A stretch of 64,000 bases of DNA from Odiellus spinosus (lineage: Eukaryota; Arthropoda; Arachnida; Opiliones; Phalangiidae), in NCBI GenBank assembly GCA_963920705.1, contig OY987230.1, forward strand, positions 3,782,001-3,846,000. The letters run 5' to 3'. The translations under genes were made by a program, and so were the position numbers. A model generated the notes under the pieces. It saw only the letters and a list, made by a program, of their open reading frames with translations, made no database searches and was not told the DNA's origin. Position 1 is the stretch's first letter, and each line of letters opens with the position of its first letter. Below are positions 1 to 10,214 of the stretch, piece by piece.

Positions 1-555
1 TAAAATACAAATTCTTGTAATATAAATTAACACTTGAGCATAGGCTGTACTGTTTGATTATCTTTGATTATCCACTGATTTGATAAAGACGAAGGATTTA
101 GTCTGGGATGGCAAGGAAGACCAGGAATTAAAACGACGAAGATATGGTAGCAAGTTCCTCTTGGACAAACCAAAAAATATTCTAGACAATGTTCCATTTA
201 CAACCCATTGTCGGTAGATGATGACTTCCGGTACAGTTTTCGTCTTAAATTCTTGTTTTGGCGTGCTAATAGACGACCATTACTGATATTTTCATCATAC
301 GAGAGGTCCCAGTCATTGGAAGAATCCAAGGATATAGCTGGTCGAGAGGTTATTTTCCAAACCGGCTGACAAGACGTTAGTTTCCACTCCTATGATAAAA
401 AAAAATATCTTAAAGACTGAAAGTAAACTAATTCCCAGACTGTTAATATTTATACTTGAATAGCTTATTTTATGCTTAGAATAACGAGGCCGTATGAAGA
501 ACTGTCGAACTTTTACTGACTTTAAGTATCTCATATGTCGAGTCTTGTCTTGTCT

Positions 556-625
556 CGTCACGTCACGTCACGTCACGTCACGTCACGTCACGTCACGTCA
601 CGTCACGTCACGTCACGTCACGTCA
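556..625. repeat. (CGTCA)14 microsatellite
   Basis: Fourteen perfect CGTCA pentamers, followed by an imperfect one. The equivalent place in the second family F copy (about 40860) has only a few irregular CGTCT-like words, so the array expanded in this copy. Confidence 0.95.
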
Positions 626-1341
626 CGTCTCCTGGTCTACTAACGAACTTCACTGTACACGGCTGCTTTTGATTATGAAAATAATCGGAAATATTTCTTG
701 GTTTTATAGTGTAGAAAACTGAAGCCTATTTTTTTTTTTTTTTCAACATCAGATGTCAATTTTTATTCAATTTTTTTTGTTTTTTTAAACACGGGAAACC
801 TACTGTACTTCTGTTCAAGGAGAGTTTTCACGACCATAATTTTTCTTAAGAGGATAAGAAATTCTTGCATACTTTTTAATTACGGTGAATTAAGGTGAAT
901 TTAATGGGATACTCATGATATAATATAGTAGTCAAAATTAAAGGGCTGAAGAGGGCTACCCGATTAGAAGAACCCAATGAATGTAATTTTCAGTTATCGA
1001 TAAAAAATACCATTAAAAATAGCTTAATATCTCCTGTTTAATATATAAAATTTTTGTTCATCAATTTAGAACCACTTAATAAAGCTCGGCTAGGTTTATG
1101 TTTTAACCTTTTCGTAACCCATTCAGCCACCTTTCTCTCTATTACTTCATATACCTTATCAATCTTTCATTATTGACATCTTTGTTTAACCAAGAGAATC
1201 AGTCGTAAACAATAAAATATACTTTCTCTCTATTAAATCGAATTCAATGGATATTCCTTATCATATCAACTGTTTAAGAAATAAAATTTTTGTTTATCAT
1301 TTTGAAGCAATTAATAAAGCTCGGCTAAGCTTATGATTTCA

Positions 1342-1449
1342 CCCTTTTGTAACCAATTTTGAGCACCTTACTTTCTATTACTTCACATACTTTATCCCTT
1401 TTGTAACCAATTTTGAGCACCTTACTTTCTATTACTTCACATACTTTAT
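1342..1449. repeat. 54-bp tandem duplication
   Basis: Two essentially identical 54-bp units (1342-1395 and 1396-1449), each starting with CCCTTTTGTAACC. No coding meaning is seen. Confidence 0.9.
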
Positions 1450-1863
1450 CAATAATTCATTATTTAAATCTGTGTTTAACTAGAGATACTCTCGTGCCCG
1501 AAAGAAGTCTTATCAAATTTTGTCGAAGTACCTCTGTCTGTATTAATTCAAATTCAGTGGACGGTGGGATCTTGGATACCCTTTAATTAGATTCTTCAAT
1601 CCACCCCAAGTTTGCAGCAAGCCTAAGCCTATACTACCCGTTATACCTTTGCTTTTTTGACTAAATTATTTATATGGAAAATAGTTTAGCGCGTGCTGCC
1701 AACGCAAGCTGGTATTAAACGGTCACATTTCTTTAAATTTTTGGACAATTTCTTAAATATCTTCTAAACTATCTCGAATTTTAAATTGATTTTTCAATTG
1801 AATTATTAATTAGATTTAGTTTAACAATTTTGATATTTTTAATTATAAAATAAATTAATATTG

Positions 1864-1935
1864 CGTTTCATTTCCCTAAACGATATCACACCATAAGGCT
1901 CATTTGCATTCACTCCAAAAAGGTAGTATATAAAC
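1864..1935 (+). promoter_or_regulatory. Family F promoter-like module P1
   Basis: A CGTTTCA block, then an AAGGCT block, then TATATAAA at 1927-1934, with about 70 bases from first to last. The same order and spacing recur in six other places in the window (2043, 14766, 41420, 41755 on the plus strand; 60762 and 13022 on the minus strand). Conservation of the box and its upstream words suggests a Pol II core promoter; transcription itself is inferred. Confidence 0.55.
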
Positions 1936-2042
1936 TGTTCGAAGGCCTTTATTAATCGAGTGATGTGGCCATGAAGTTGAATTATTAATTAGATTAAGTT
2001 TAACAATTTTGATATTTTTAATTATAAAATAAATTAATATTG

Positions 2043-2114
2043 CGTTTCATTTCCATAAACGATATCACACCATAAGGCTCATTTGCATTCACTCCAAAAA
2101 GGTAGTATATAAAC
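2043..2114 (+). promoter_or_regulatory. Family F promoter-like module P2
   Basis: Tandem twin of P1, with TATATAAA at 2106-2113. Confidence 0.55.
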
Positions 2115-2276
2115 CGTTCGAAGGCCTTTATTAATCGAGTGATGTGGCCATGAAGTTGGGAGGAACACTCCCTCCCTTCAAAGTCTAGACGTTTATCGTA
2201 ACCCTAGGCACTTGGTAGGCAACGCTAATTTACCCATTGGTGGGGCGATGTTTGGAGAGTGGAAGATTGATGTGGA

Positions 2277-2308
2277 CCATATTAGTGAGGGACGCCTCGC
2301 TAGTATGG
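2277..2308 (+). other. Conserved RNA-type hairpin (family F)
   Basis: A 14-base stem beginning CCATATTAGTGAGG with loop GACG. The second family F copy has the same hairpin at 41949-41980. The one change between copies turns an A-U pair into a G-U pair, so pairing survives in RNA. Confidence 0.5.
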
Positions 2309-2553
2309 CCCGCTGAGATCAGAAACTGGAGGTTGGGCCTTGGTGTAGGTATGGTCGGAAGTGATTATAACATACTGTACAGCATCGAGGTTCGACCGTA
2401 AAGTGGATGGTGGAAGGCGATAATATCCAATGGGAGACGTCCTGTTGTATATAATTGCACGATACCTGAAACTCAATGTGGCAGCCACGCTTAAAGGAGG
2501 TATTTCTCCGGAATTGAACGATAAGCTGGCATGATTACGTCTCTAGACTTTTT

Positions 2554-2851
2554 CTCCACTAAAGTTCAGTCGGGGAGGTAAAAATTTAACAATCAACTGA
2601 AAGTGTATACTTACTCCTCCCCTTATAAATTGTCTCTCACGAATAAATAGCTGCGAACATTTCGATACAAATCCTCTCGTAGAAAATCACATTTCATTAG
2701 CACTCCACTAAATTTCAGTCGGGGAGGTAAAAATTAAACAATCAACTGAAAGTGTATACTTACTCCTCCCCTCATAAATTGTCTCTCACGAATAAATAGC
2801 TGCGAACATTTCGATACAAATCCTCTCGTAGAAAATCACATTTCATTAGCA
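2554..2851. repeat. 149-bp tandem duplication
   Basis: Units 2554-2702 and 2703-2851 begin CTCCACTAAA and include a GGGGAGG word that pairs with a downstream CTCCCC. They differ at only a few bases. Confidence 0.9.
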
Positions 2852-3567
2852 CTCCTCTCAAACAGGCTCTTTCGCGCCCGAGAGAGCTCGGCGTAAGGTT
2901 TATATCTCTCGCGTTGTTGTTCCGACACCGCCCGCTCGTCTTGGCAACGCATTTTTTGTGTACGCGTTGGCGATTTTTGCCGAAGCAAGAGGCAGAGGCA
3001 GAGAGGACACGCTCGGTGAGAGGACACACTCGGCCTTGGGACGCGTTTTGACTTTGATTTTTGGGTCCGTTTAATAAAAAAGTTTCCGCGTGAAATTAAG
3101 CCCACACGACAAAGCTGGTTTGGTATCATTTCTGAAGCGTGATATAGCTCACTCAACAAGGCTGTATTTAGTTTTGAAGTGTTAACCACACACAACAGGG
3201 CTCGAAAAATTGCGGATGGTCCACCTTTAAAAGCTCGAGGATTTAAATTGAATATTATGTAGCTGTAATTAGGAAACGATCGTGGTTAGTATTGTGTTTT
3301 ATGTCATTAAGCTCGAGCTTAATCTTTTTTTGCAAAATATAATTTCTCCGTTTCAAGCGCGGGTGACGCGACTACCTTGACCGCAAGTATAGCGAATTAC
3401 GTATGTGACGTCGAGCTTGAAATCATCACGCTAAAATGGCCAAAATCCAAAATTTCATCGCTCGATCCGCCGATAGGTTTTCACTCTAAAATTAACGTTT
3501 TTCTCTCGGTTCACTAAACCACGCCACCTATACGGCGCTACGGGCTGCCCGCTAAATCGACCTATTT
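2852..3567. other. Intergenic stretch, nothing recognised
   Basis: Mixed GC and AT sequence. A minus-strand open frame of 119 codons (2836-3195) is arginine- and serine-rich, overlaps the tandem repeat and has no recognisable motif, so it is not called as a gene. Confidence 0.5.
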
Positions 3568-3629
3568 TATATACATGTATATATATATATATGTATGTAT
3601 GTATGTATATATGTATGTATGTATATATA
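3568..3629. repeat. TA/TATG microsatellite
   Basis: Alternating TATA and TATG words running directly into the TA that flanks the foldback element to the right. Confidence 0.9.
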
Positions 3630-4345
3630 CAGGGTGTTTCGAAAATGGTGGTAGGACCGAGCTCCAGTGGGTTCTATGGGTCATTTTAAGACGAAAATGT
3701 TCTATGACGTTTTGTCGTACGGGGCGCCGTTAAAGAGTTACGAAATGATTCATTTACGGATGACCCCTTATCGTACATTAATAAACGTATACTCAATGCT
3801 AAAATAAGCTTAATTTTATTTAAGCTTATTTTATCATTGAGTATAGCTGGTTTTTTTAAAGCGCGCGCTTTAATAAAATGTTCCCTTTCAATCAAAATCA
3901 ATTCTCGCGCTTTGAAGAGGTCGCCTGCACCGAGTCAATGAAAAGGGAGCTAAATGGAAAAATTACTTATAAATTTGAACCAAAATGGGCCAAACAAGAA
4001 AATTTCTTCTAAATTCGAGGAAAATTAAAATTAAACCAAATTTGACCAAGTGAAAAAATTCCTTCTAAATTCCATTAAAAATCGGGGAAACTCATTTAAA
4101 TACCATTAAATGGACTAAATGTAAAATTTTAGGCAATTCGAAATCTCTAATAAATTCGAGGATAATGGACCAAATTCGAAAATATCTAATAAATTCGAGG
4201 AAAATGGACCAAAATAGTAAAGTACTGTTAAATTCTACATTTTTTTGTGCTAAAGCATTTTGATCGTGGACCATGAAAGTGATAATTTTGCACAATTAAT
4301 TTAAGAATTTTCATAATTGTTAAAGAAATTGTTGAAAATGCCCAC

Positions 4346-4509
4346 CGTCATGCAAAGTCGCGGTTAGTCTGTCAGAATTACGCTTTAAAAAAAAAGGCGG
4401 ATTAGTCTGCCAGAATTACGCTTTAAAAACAGCGGGATCGTTAACTTTTTAAGGAAACGAAATCGGCCAAGCTACGCTTTGAAAAAAGCGGACGTGTCTT
4501 TACACCGCC
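4346..4509. repeat. Short tandem repeats replacing the transposase in the left arm
   Basis: Repeats of a CAGAATTACGCTTTAAAA word with TTAGTCTG before it. This patch sits where the right arm carries the transposase remnant. Confidence 0.6.
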
Positions 4510-4720
4510 GTCACAAACGTTGTTTTTAAAAATTAAATAAATCTTCAAAAAAGGCTTAAGTTAAGGCGGGAAAAATTGTACAGAGAAAGGCTGCCATACC
4601 TTTACTAAAGAAAAATCAAAAAACACGCCCTCGAGAAAAAATGTTTAGCCATAGCCTCCTCGATCACGCGCTTCGGCTGCGCTCGCGCTATAGAAGCCCC
4701 GGCAAAGAAAAAAATTAACA

Positions 4721-5859
4721 TGTGTTTGAGAGAATAAATGGGAAATAAAAACTCCCCCAAAAGACGGCGCGAAAAAGCACTAAAATGTAAGGGGGAAAAG
4801 TCGAGGGGAGAAACAAATTCTTGTCTAAAGTTTTAAATTTACGCTCCAGCTTCCTGATTTTTTAACCACATCTAATTAAGTATGTACGGATAATTTACAA
4901 ATTAATTCCAAGCCTTTGAGAATTACAGATTTGGCGTTAATAATTGTTGAAACTAGCGAACCTATTATTTTTCTTTACTGACGGAGCTTTTTGCGGTTTT
5001 CACCTATTGCGCGGGGTTCTTTTTAAATCTAAAGCCTTGATCCATTAACACAGGCACTGCAGTCACGCTGTAGATGCTATTTATAAACTTATATTCTAAT
5101 TTCACCCTCTGATTTGATTTTTATTCTGTGACAATATACTATTTTACTCAAAAACAAGTGTTAAAATTAATAAGGTTGCAATTGTGAGAATTGATAAGAG
5201 AGAGAAATTACTAAATTTTGAAGCCGGGTAATAGGCCTTATTATAAAATAATCTTGGAAACGAATAAAAGAACCGTTAAAAAGCACCCGTTTGTATTGAT
5301 GATGGTCCCTTTTTTCAAGGCTGGTGCAAAGTGTAGGATTTTCTATACTTTTTCCAGCCTTGAAACTAACAAAAAGAGCCGTTAAATAGAACCCGTTTAT
5401 ACGGAAGATTTTTTCAAGGTTGAGACGTAGTCGGAATTTATGTTATCGTCTATTCGGTACAACTCTGTTTTCAAACCACTCTTCCCTGTTTCGGCGCGAA
5501 AATCTAAATACGGCGGTCTTCTCTTGTCTTTTCGTAGGATACAGTTGTCTAAAAATTTTGAGAGCTCTATGATGGGTATTTATTTCCTAATAGTACATCA
5601 CATTCTTGTACACTAACTTGTAAGAAATCCCTTAATATTTTCATAAACAATAGCATTGTGGAATGAGAGTCCCCAAATAATTTGAGATTCTCTTTAAATT
5701 TAAAACATTCACCACCATCTTAACCTATGATCAGATAGTAGTAGTAGTATCAATATGTTGTAAAAAATATATTTATAAAACTATACCAATATAAGATTGC
5801 CCCAAACAACATTTTTTCCAAACCTAGTTATTTAATCTAATCTAGGGTTGTAAGGCGAA
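4721..5859. other. Left-arm segment mostly without a partner
   Basis: Only scattered similarity to 7950-8110 on the opposite arm. No gene is seen. It includes the small repeat at 5238-5440. Confidence 0.5.
5238..5440 (+). repeat. Small dispersed repeat with TTCAAGG words, copy 1
   Basis: Two inverted half-units built round CCTTTTTTCAAGG and GCCGTTAAA words. A clear inverted match lies at 52915-53098. No coding content. Confidence 0.6.
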
Positions 5860-5997
5860 ATATTTCCCTAACCAGATTTCATAATTTTAGGGTGATAAAT
5901 TTAAATTAAAAATTAATTATCAACGTAAGGTGGTAGCGTGTAAGTTGTGAAATTTTGGGAGAGAAGTTTTTTTGCCGTTTTCAAAACGCCATGCACA

Positions 5998-6055
5998 GTT
6001 ATTTAACTATAATGAGAGTAGATTAACACTGATCTATTATCGTTATAGTTAAATA
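5998..6055. repeat. Small hairpin beside the rosa mariner
   Basis: About 23 bases (TATTTAACTATAA...) pair with an inverted partner across a 7-base loop. It is absent from the opposite arm, so it was inserted or formed after the palindrome. Confidence 0.55.
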
Positions 6056-6277
6056 CCTATACAGGGTGTTTCTGAAAGGTCTGGAAAAAATGAAGGGGGT
6101 TTTTCGTGGGGTCAGACTGAGTGAAAAAGTTTTATGAACCTTTAGTCTCACTCGCTGCGTTGCGTAGTTATGAGCCCTTGAAAATAGTCCTCAAAAATAC
6201 GAAAAACGACCGAAAGGTGTAGGTAAGGTTGTGCCTTTGACCATTATTGTTTTTCAATTTAATGGTGCATAAGCTAA

Positions 6278-6660
6278 TTATCGAGAGATAAGTGAAACAA
6301 GGTGTTTATTAACTAAAAAAACGTTGATACACACTTGAGCCTGTCTAATAAATGATTGTCTAACTCGTTCGAAGATCCCTGGTGTGTTGCGTATGGTTTC
6401 GCAGGCATCAATAATCCTTTGACGTAGATCTTCCACGTTACGCGCTTCACTAACATAAACTAAGTCCTTAAGGTGGCCCCAAAGAAAGAAGTTACAAGGG
6501 TTTAGGTCCGGAGATATGGCTGGCCACGCAACCGTTCCGCCACGACCAATCCACCTCAAAGGGAATGTTTCATTAAGGAAGGCCCTAACTAGGAGAGAAA
6601 AATGAGGTGGTGTACCGTCGTTCAATATGCCATCACGGGAAAAATTGGCCTCATCCGTAA
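6278..6660 (-). pseudogene. Rosa-type mariner transposase, internally deleted (left arm)
   Basis: DD41D mariner transposase fragment. An internal deletion joins the first catalytic motif (DEANF) directly to the second (NDGTPPH), in frame, by way of a short shared GAAC word. The last third is intact: WIGRGGTVAWP, then SPDLNPCNFFLWGHLKDL, where the third catalytic residue expected after NPC is Asn instead of Asp. The frame then runs past the usual end into non-coding sequence (NKHLVSLISR). A non-functional relic; the plus-strand half at 6744-7344 is its counterpart. Confidence 0.8.
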
Positions 6661-6743
6661 CTAAAAGGTTTTGGGGTAAGTTGATGTCTTGTCAGTGGTT
6701 AGGTTAACATCAAGACATCAACTTACCCCAAAATCTTTTAGTT

Positions 6744-7344
6744 ACAGATGAGGCCAATTTTTTCCGTCATGGCATATTGAACTTGCACAACAGGCATCAG
6801 TGGACGCAACAAAACCCCACGCTACAAGTGTTAGGGCTCACCAAGTTCAATTCAGCTTAAACGTCTGGTGCGGAATTGTTGGTAACCAATTGGACCATTC
6901 TTTTTGCAGCCAAGGCTTAATGGTGAGGCATATCTCCGATTTCTTCAAGACAATCTGTTCGAGCTTCTTGAAGACGTACCATTGGCCTTGAGACGAGACA
7001 TGTGGTATGCGCACGACGGTGCACCACCTCATATTTCTCTCCTAGTTAGGGCCTTCTTTAATGAAACATTCCCTTTGAGGTGGATTGGTCGTGGCGGAAC
7101 GGTTGCGTGGCCAGCCAGATCTCCGGACCTAAACCCTTGTGATTTCTTTCTTTGGGGCCACCTTAAGGACTTAGTTCATGTTAGTGAAGAGCGTGACGTG
7201 GCAGATCTACGTCAAAGAATTATTGATGCCTGTGAAACCATACGCAACACACCAGGGATCTTCCAACGAGTTAGACAATCATTTATTAGACGGGCTCAAG
7301 TGTGTATCAACGCTGACGGAATGCATTTCGAACAATTTTTATAA
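6744..7344 (+). pseudogene. Rosa-type mariner transposase, C-terminal two thirds (right arm)
   Basis: Covers the catalytic core of a DD41D transposase: TDEANFFRHGI (first Asp), AHDGAPPH (second Asp), and SPDLNPCDFFLWGHLKD (third Asp) 41 residues after the second, the spacing that defines the rosa group. The part before codon 6904 is in two other frames, so at least two small length changes separate the first catalytic motif from the rest. The N-terminal DNA-binding region is absent because the palindrome centre lies there. The frame closes naturally at FEQFL. From 6904 the frame is open for 146 codons. Confidence 0.85.
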
Positions 7345-8295
7345 ATACTTCTGATTCAGATTATTATTTAATTGATAATTATGGTAATTAATAATGGTTT
7401 CTTGTAAAATTCCCTTTTCAACACCCGAAACACACGTAATAAACCACACTTTGAGTTCAAGTACTTCTGACCAAAGTTAATGATTGCACACTCCTAAACA
7501 TGTTGATACACTTTTTTTAGTTAATAAACACCTTGTTTCACTTATCTCTCGATAATTAGCTTATGCACAATTAAATTGAAAACAATAATGGTCAAAGGCA
7601 CAGTCTTACCTACACTTTTCGGTCGTTTTTCGTATTTTTGAAGACTATTTTCTAGGGCTCATAACTACGCAACGCAGCGCGTGAGACTAAAGGTTCATAA
7701 ACCTTTTTCACTCAGTCTGACCCCACGAAAAACCCCCTTCATTTTTTCCAGACCTTTCAGAAACACCCTGTATATGGCATTTGGAAAATGGCAGGAAAAC
7801 TTCTCTCCCAAAATTTCAAAACTTACCCGAGTTAATGATTGAAGCACGCGGTAAAGCTTTGCACACGCTACAATCTTACGTTGATATTTAATTTTTTACT
7901 TAAAAACTAATCACCCTAAAATTATGAAACCTGGTTAGGGAGATAAAATAAACTAATTTGCAAAACAAATATTTTGATTGTGGCTTTTAAAAATCATTAA
8001 AGACCTGAAAAGGGCAAAACCCTTCAAATTTGGTCAGTTTCCCCCCTTTGAGACGTGCATCAGTTTGGGGGAGTTTTGTAAATCTCGAGAATTCATTTAT
8101 TCGCGGATTTCGACCGATTGCCGGGGCTTCTATAGCGAGAGCGCAGCCGAAGCGCGTGATCGAGGAGGCTATGGTTTAGCGCTTGGTTTTTTTTTCAAGA
8201 TCACGCGCTAAACATTTTTCTCGAGCGCGTGGTTTTTTGTTTTTGTATGGCAGCCTTTCTCTGTACAATTTTTCCCGCCTTAACTTAAGCCATTT

Positions 8296-9128
8296 TTGAA
8301 CATTTATTTAATTTTTAAAAACAACGTTTGTGACGGTGTGCTAGAAATGGTGACTGAAGACCCCACTCTTAGCACTAGGCGCGTTGCTAGAATGCTTAAC
8401 ATCCCCCACATCGCTGTTTGGAATACCCTACACGATGACGACCAACATCCGTACCACTACCAAAGAGTGCAGCAATTGAGACCCCTCGATTTCCCACGAC
8501 GCCGCGTTTTCTGCCAGTGGCTTTTAGAGCAACTCTGGTCTGATGAAGCGCAATTCACAAGGAGGGGTATTTTAAATCTGCACAACCTGCATTTTTGGGC
8601 TCACGAAAACCCTCACGTTATTCGGAACGAATGAAGAATTAACATTTGGACCGGTATGTTAGGCGACACCCTAATTGGTCCATTTGTCCTTCCATTTCGC
8701 TTGAACGCCGATCGTTATTTGGAGTTTTTGCTCAATCAGGTTGCGGATGTCTTGGACGACATGCCACTTAATGATCGCGCGCGTCTTTGGTTTCAGCATG
8801 ACGGTGCGCCACCCCACTCTGGTCTTCAAGTGCGGGCGCATTTAGACGCGACGTTCGGCGAAAGGTGGATTGGTCGAGCGGGTCCTACCCCCTGGTCTGC
8901 CAGATCCCCTGACCTTACGCCTTTGGACTATTACCTTTGTGGTCGCGTAAAGGATTTAGTTTACGCTACGGAAGTTCCCGACGAAGAAACTCTTCGTACG
9001 AGGATCTTCAACGCGTTTAATACCATAAGAAAAAACGGCGAAGCTATGGGTTCCTGCTTTGCCATATAGTCCGTCAATCGCGACTTTGCATAGACCATGA
9101 CGGTGGGCATTTTCAACAATTTCTTTAA
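8296..9128 (+). pseudogene. Second DD41D mariner transposase, decayed (element B)
   Basis: A helix-turn-helix part (LSTRRVARMLNIPHIAVW) is followed by WSDEAQFTRRG (first Asp), then QHDGAPPHSGLQVRAHLD (second Asp) and SPDLTPLDYYLCGRVKDLV (third Asp), again 41 residues apart. It is clearly a different family from the rosa copy at 6744. Damage: residues between the DNA-binding part and the first Asp are missing, an in-frame TGA stands near 8632, and a frame change near 9060 puts the last 20 residues, ending at 9128, in another frame. The N-terminus is missing. Confidence 0.8.
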
Positions 9129-9371
9129 CAATTAAGAAAATTCTTAAAGGAATTTTGCAAAATTATCACTTTCATGGTCCACGATCAAAATGCTTTAGCA
9201 CAAAAAAATGTAGAATTTAATAGTACTTTACTAATTTGGTCCATTTTCCTCGAATTTATTAGAAATTTACTAATTTGGTCCATTTCCTCGAATTTATTAG
9301 AAATTTACTAATTTGCTCCATTTTCCTCGAATTTATTAGATATTTTCGAATTGCATAAAATTTTACATTTA

Positions 9372-9669
9372 AGCCGCGTTCATACTAGGCCTTGGAATCG
9401 ATTTAAACCGTTTCAAAACGTTTCACTAGAGTCGTGTGAACGGGAAACCTTTTTTTTTCGAATCGATTTGATTCGATTACTCGAAACTGCTTCGGGAACC
9501 AGTTTCATACCGATTCGGTTCCAACCACCGGTAAATGAAGCTACGATAAATCGATTTATAAAAGATAATGCGTGAACACGTGACGCTCAAAACGATTCCA
9601 GAAGATTTTAATATCGGTTTGATTTTACCGTTTCAAATCGATTAAGAACTGCTAGTGTGACCGTAGCTT
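9372..9669. mobile_element. TA-flanked MITE inserted in the right palindrome arm
   Basis: A 298-base insertion between two TA dinucleotides (9370-9371, 9670-9671). The opposite arm at about 4110 has the uninterrupted site with one TA, so it serves as an empty site. Ends AGCCGCGTTCATACTAG and AAGCTACGGTCACACTAG are imperfect inverted repeats. No coding content. Confidence 0.8.
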
Positions 9670-9991
9670 TAGTCCATTTAATGGTATTTAAATGAGTTTC
9701 CCCGATTTTTAATGGAATTTAGAAGGAATTTTTTCACTTGGTCAAATTTGGTTTAATTTAAATTTTCCTCGAATTTAGAAGAAATTTTCTTGTTTGGCCC
9801 ATTTTGGTTCAAATTTATAAGTAATTTTTACATTTAGCTCCCTTTTCATTGACTCGGTGCAGGCGACCTCTTCAAAGCGCGAGAATTGATTTTGATTGAA
9901 AGGGAACATTTTATTAAGCGCGCGCTTTAAAAAAACCAGCTATAATCAATGATAAAATAAGCTTATTTTAGCATTGAGTATACGTTTATTA

Positions 9992-10073
9992 TAGTCGCCC
10001 CAACGAAAGAAGAGCCCTGAGAAAAACGTCCGAAATGGGGTCGCCACCATCGACCCCATAGTTATTAATCAAC
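9992..10073 (+). repeat. Terminal inverted repeat, left, of the DD82E transposon
   Basis: Pairs with 12573-12654 with few mismatches. Flanked outside by TA. Confidence 0.9.
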
Positions 10074-10214
10074 ACCAGTACTAGTTTTTTTATTACGATT
10101 AACCTCTGAATTTAAAAACATTGAATATTTAAGGAAAGACACCATTAGTGAAAAAACATAAATATAATCAAAAATTAATGTAATTGTCTTAGAATTCAAG
10201 CACTCTTTGCCCGT

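Larger units (their letters stand above)
1800..2157 (+). repeat. 179-bp tandem duplication carrying a TATA module
   Basis: Units 1800-1978 and 1979-2157 are nearly identical and each ends with a TATATAAA box and the following 40 bases. The duplication gives this copy two promoter-like modules in tandem. Confidence 0.9.
1..2851 (+). repeat. Family F dispersed repeat, copy 1 (non-coding)
   Basis: The opening 2.8 kb matches 40133-42404 in the same orientation over most of its length, starting from the first bases of the window, so the element probably begins upstream. It has no convincing protein. It contains, in order: a CGTCA microsatellite, a block around 780-850 that recurs at 13710 and 40990, a 54-bp tandem pair, two TATA-box promoter-like modules created by a 179-bp tandem duplication, a hairpin at 2277, and a 149-bp tandem pair at the end. 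Shorter matches lie at 14440-15400 (same strand) and at 12660-13680 and 60390-61570 (opposite strand). The class of element is not recognised. Confidence 0.75.
6062..7770. mobile_element. Rosa-type (DD41D) mariner arranged as a head-to-head palindrome (element A)
   Basis: Both ends are CAGGGTGTTTCTGAAAGG inverted, flanked by TA (6060-6061 and 7771-7772), the mariner target duplication. The two halves carry the transposase 3' half pointing outwards in opposite directions and meet in a hairpin at about 6658-6745 with a loop near 6694-6710. The left half lacks about 270 bases between the first and second catalytic regions and about 200 bases downstream of the gene. Confidence 0.85.
3630..9989. 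mobile_element. Giant imperfect palindrome derived from a mariner-like element (element B)
   Basis: The left end reads TA then CAGGGTGTTTCGAAAATGG, typical of mariner ends. Matching inverted blocks are 3784-4345 with 9094-9989, 4510-4720 with 8110-8340, and 5860-5995 with 7772-7945; the centre is occupied by the rosa mariner at 6062-7770. The right arm keeps a decayed transposase (8296-9128) where the left arm has only about 170 unrelated bases. The outermost left 150 bases have no partner, because the right arm stops where the DD82E transposon sits. Each arm also holds a small palindrome near its outer end (3786-3847 and 9942-9982). Confidence 0.8.

Noticed and set aside
2836..3195. 119-codon minus-strand frame
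   Set aside because: Overlaps the tandem repeat, overlaps another frame on the same strand and lacks any motif.
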